From NCBI GenBank assembly GCA_003644215.1, contig QNBU01000050.1, positions 1 to 7,352 on the forward strand: a stretch of DNA of 7,352 nucleotides, given 5' to 3'. The translations under genes were made by a program, and so were the position numbers. Below the pieces are notes generated by a model. It ran no database searches and was not told the DNA's origin. It worked only from the letters and a program-made list of their open reading frames with translations. Positions 5,524 to 7,352 of this stretch are shown piece by piece (the stretch's first letter is position 1; every line of letters begins with the position of its first letter). This stretch comes from Planctomycetota bacterium. GTDB taxonomy: Bacteria > Planctomycetota > Phycisphaerae > Sedimentisphaerales > Anaerohalosphaeraceae.

Positions 5524-7352
5524 ATGGTGAAGTTGTTATCTTCCTTATGCAATCGTAAGTTTGTGTTTGTTATTGCCCTTGGGCTTCTTTGGGGGGCCTT
5601 CTCAATCGCTGTTTCAGCGGCGCCTTCGAGTATCGATCAGGCCAAACGCGCCAAGATTGATATGACCATTCGAATTGTTACCGAACAGATTAATCGCGGT
5701 CTCTATCAGCAGGCACAGAGCCAGCTTGGCACGCTGCAGACATCGGATGAATTCGTTGCCTATATTTCCCAGCGCCAGCACCAAACCATTGTTAAGCTGC
5801 AAAACCAGATCACTCAGTCTATCCAGGAACGAGAAAAGATTGCCCGCATTTTGCGGCAAAGTGAAGCGTTAGCCGAACAGGGCAATTATGCCGATGCACT
5901 CGGCCTGCTTTCTCAGATCACGGCCAGCCAATATGCCAGCGAACCCGAACGGCAGATGATACAGGACAGTTACCAACGGATTTCCGACCAAAACCGTCGC
6001 CAACAGCAAGAATGGCAATTGTTATTTGTCCAAAGTGTCTCCGCCTACAACAGTGGGCAATCTGAGCAGGCCCGGCAGGGATTTATGCAGGTCATTGAGT
6101 CCGGCTATCCGATTAAGGGCGGCAAGACTCCCGAACAGTACATCTTACTAATCGATACAGACGCCGCACGGGCAACAACGCCGCTTGCCGACGATCTGCA
6201 ATGGCCGATTCAGCCGGATCAGGACATTCAAACGACCCCCGATGTCGCCGATGAGGATATCGAGCCGATTGACCTTTTAGAGCTTGAGGTCAGCCGTCAA
6301 GTCGCTGACAGCGCCTCGACACAGGCACAGCAGGAAGAACTCTCGTATCTGGAAGTCGTAAAGCAAAAACGAGCTGTTCAGGTCGATTATACGATGGCGA
6401 TCGTCAAAGATGCGGTCGAAAAAGCCCAACAGGCGCTGGATGACCCGCAGTTTGATCAGGCGATGCAATCGCTTCGCCGGGCGTTTTCGACGGTGGAAAA
6501 AAATAAAATGCTGCTGGGCGACGCCATTTACTCCGATTACACGGCCCGGCTGATCGACCTTGAGCAAAAAGTCAACGAGGCCCGGCAGGTATCGCAGCAG
6601 CAAACCGAGCTTCAGCGGCAGCAGCAGGCCGATGAATTGACGACCCAGATTCGCCAGACGATGGAAACGCAGCGGACACAGGCGGTTGCGGATTATATGG
6701 ACCGTGCCTTTGCTTTTCAGGGTGAGCAGCGCTACGAAGAGGCCTTGGGGCAGTTGGAACAACTCTTGGCCGTCGATCCGCTCAACCAAAGGGCGATGAT
6801 TATGAAACAAACTCTTCAGCACACCGTCAATTATATCGAGCAGCGGCGCATTCAGGATGAAATCAATACCGAAGAGCTTGAATTGATGATGGATATCAAG
6901 CGGCGAACCATTCCCTTTGCCGATGAAATTAACTTTCCTCGCAATTGGAAAGAAATCTCAGAGCGACGTGAGGCCGCTTTGGCCGAGGCCTCAAGCCCGG
7001 CGGATGCGGCGATTAACGAGCTTCTGGACAAAACCGTCGATCTTTCAATCCTGACCGAAGACACCACGCTGGCCGAGGCGATTGAGATCGTGCAGAATGC
7101 CGTTTCGCCGGCGCTTCCGATCGTAGTCTATTGGCCGGACCTGCAGGACAACGCGTTTATCGAAAGGGATGTTTCAATTGGCTTAGACGGTGCTGGTTTT
7201 GGAAACATTGTCTTGAGAGTTGCACTAAGCCGCATATTGGAAGCGGTCAGCAGCGGCGGCTTTGCGGAATTGGGCTTCGTGGCGCAGGAGGGGACGATTA
7301 CGATTGCGACAAAAGAGGCCTTGCCGACGAATTTGGTAACGAACATGTACGA
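5524..7352 (+). CDS. Exported TPR/coiled-coil protein with secretin-type N-domain (planctomycete GspD-like), truncated by window end
   Basis: The frame stays open to the window edge: 609 complete codons, no stop. A Sec signal peptide is clear: MVKLLSSLCNRK, a hydrophobic core FVFVIALGLLWGAF, and a likely cleavage VSA|AP after residue 32. The mature part begins with TPR-like helical pairs (about 45-75 and 108-155), then a Gln/Glu-rich helical and coiled-coil stretch (about 260-390). A good TPR unit, YMDRAFAFQGEQRYEEALGQ, begins at about 389. From residue 500 a mixed alpha/beta segment (LLDKTVDLSILTEDTTLAEA) resembles the STN/secretin N-domain and ends ITIATKEALPTNLVTNMY. That ending resembles my memory of planctomycete secretin-like proteins, where YD-(V/I)-RDLL follows. 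The missing C-terminus should then hold the outer-membrane secretin domain of a type II/III secretion or type IV pilus-like system. GGAG at 5513-5516 supports the start at 5524. In-frame ATGs at 5488 (GGAG at 5475-5478) and 5473 are alternatives. Confidence 0.75.
   Translation, partial: MVKLLSSLCNRKFVFVIALGLLWGAFSIAVSAAPSSIDQAKRAKIDMTIRIVTEQINRGLYQQAQSQLGTLQTSDEFVAYISQRQHQTIVKLQNQITQSIQEREKIARILRQSEALAEQGNYADALGLLSQITASQYASEPERQMIQDSYQRISDQNRRQQQEWQLLFVQSVSAYNSGQSEQARQGFMQVIESGYPIKGGKTPEQYILLIDTDAARATTPLADDLQWPIQPDQDIQTTPDVADEDIEPIDLLELEVSRQVADSASTQAQQEELSYLEVVKQKRAVQVDYTMAIVKDAVEKAQQALDDPQFDQAMQSLRRAFSTVEKNKMLLGDAIYSDYTARLIDLEQKVNEARQVSQQQTELQRQQQADELTTQIRQTMETQRTQAVADYMDRAFAFQGEQRYEEALGQLEQLLAVDPLNQRAMIMKQTLQHTVNYIEQRRIQDEINTEELELMMDIKRRTIPFADEINFPRNWKEISERREAALAEASSPADAAINELLDKTVDLSILTEDTTLAEAIEIVQNAVSPALPIVVYWPDLQDNAFIERDVSIGLDGAGFGNIVLRVALSRILEAVSSGGFAELGFVAQEGTITIATKEALPTNLVTNMY

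Noticed and set aside
6277..6822. Leftward 181-codon open frame
   Set aside because: It is antisense to the continuous TPR/secretin-like coding frame. Its leucine/arginine-rich translation is typical of an antisense reading of Gln/Glu-rich helical sequence.

Overview
The window most likely comes from a Planctomycetota bacterium, probably near Phycisphaerae/Sedimentisphaerales. This rests on remembered family knowledge and no search was run. The pointers are a long exported protein with TPR and coiled-coil segments ahead of a secretin-type N-domain (right end), and a short palindrome that translates as GTGILPV inside a coding region, a dispersed repeat I associate with planctomycete and verrucomicrobial genomes. 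Everything else is single-copy chromosomal content. I see no phage, plasmid, IS, CRISPR, tRNA or rRNA features.

Layout. Positions 1-161 are non-coding, with a 9-bp-arm inverted repeat and a LacI-family-like operator. Next comes a leftward pair: a siroheme-pathway dehydrogenase (2615-3256), then, 5 bp downstream, a family 2 glycoside hydrolase of beta-mannosidase type (162-2609) that has lost both catalytic glutamate motifs. A 154-bp intergenic region (3257-3410) separates these from a rightward pair: a stand-alone class I fumarase/tartrate dehydratase beta subunit (3411-3968) and a 78-residue HTH-like protein (3988-4224). Positions 4225-4578 hold a compact transcription unit: a near-consensus sigma70 promoter, a 37-codon basic ORF and a rho-independent terminator. 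The terminator's T-run overlaps the stop codon of the leftward tsaB gene (4579-5304). A 219-bp divergent promoter region leads to the exported TPR/secretin-like gene (5524 to the window end, truncated).

Functionally this is mixed housekeeping (tRNA t6A modification, siroheme synthesis, a central-carbon hydratase subunit) plus envelope/secretion. The genes do not form one pathway. The most unusual items are the apparently dead GH2 protein carrying a repeat-derived peptide where its nucleophile segment should be, the fumarase beta subunit without an adjacent alpha subunit, and the small promoter-to-terminator unit at about 4327-4580. I found no convincing new multi-gene system.
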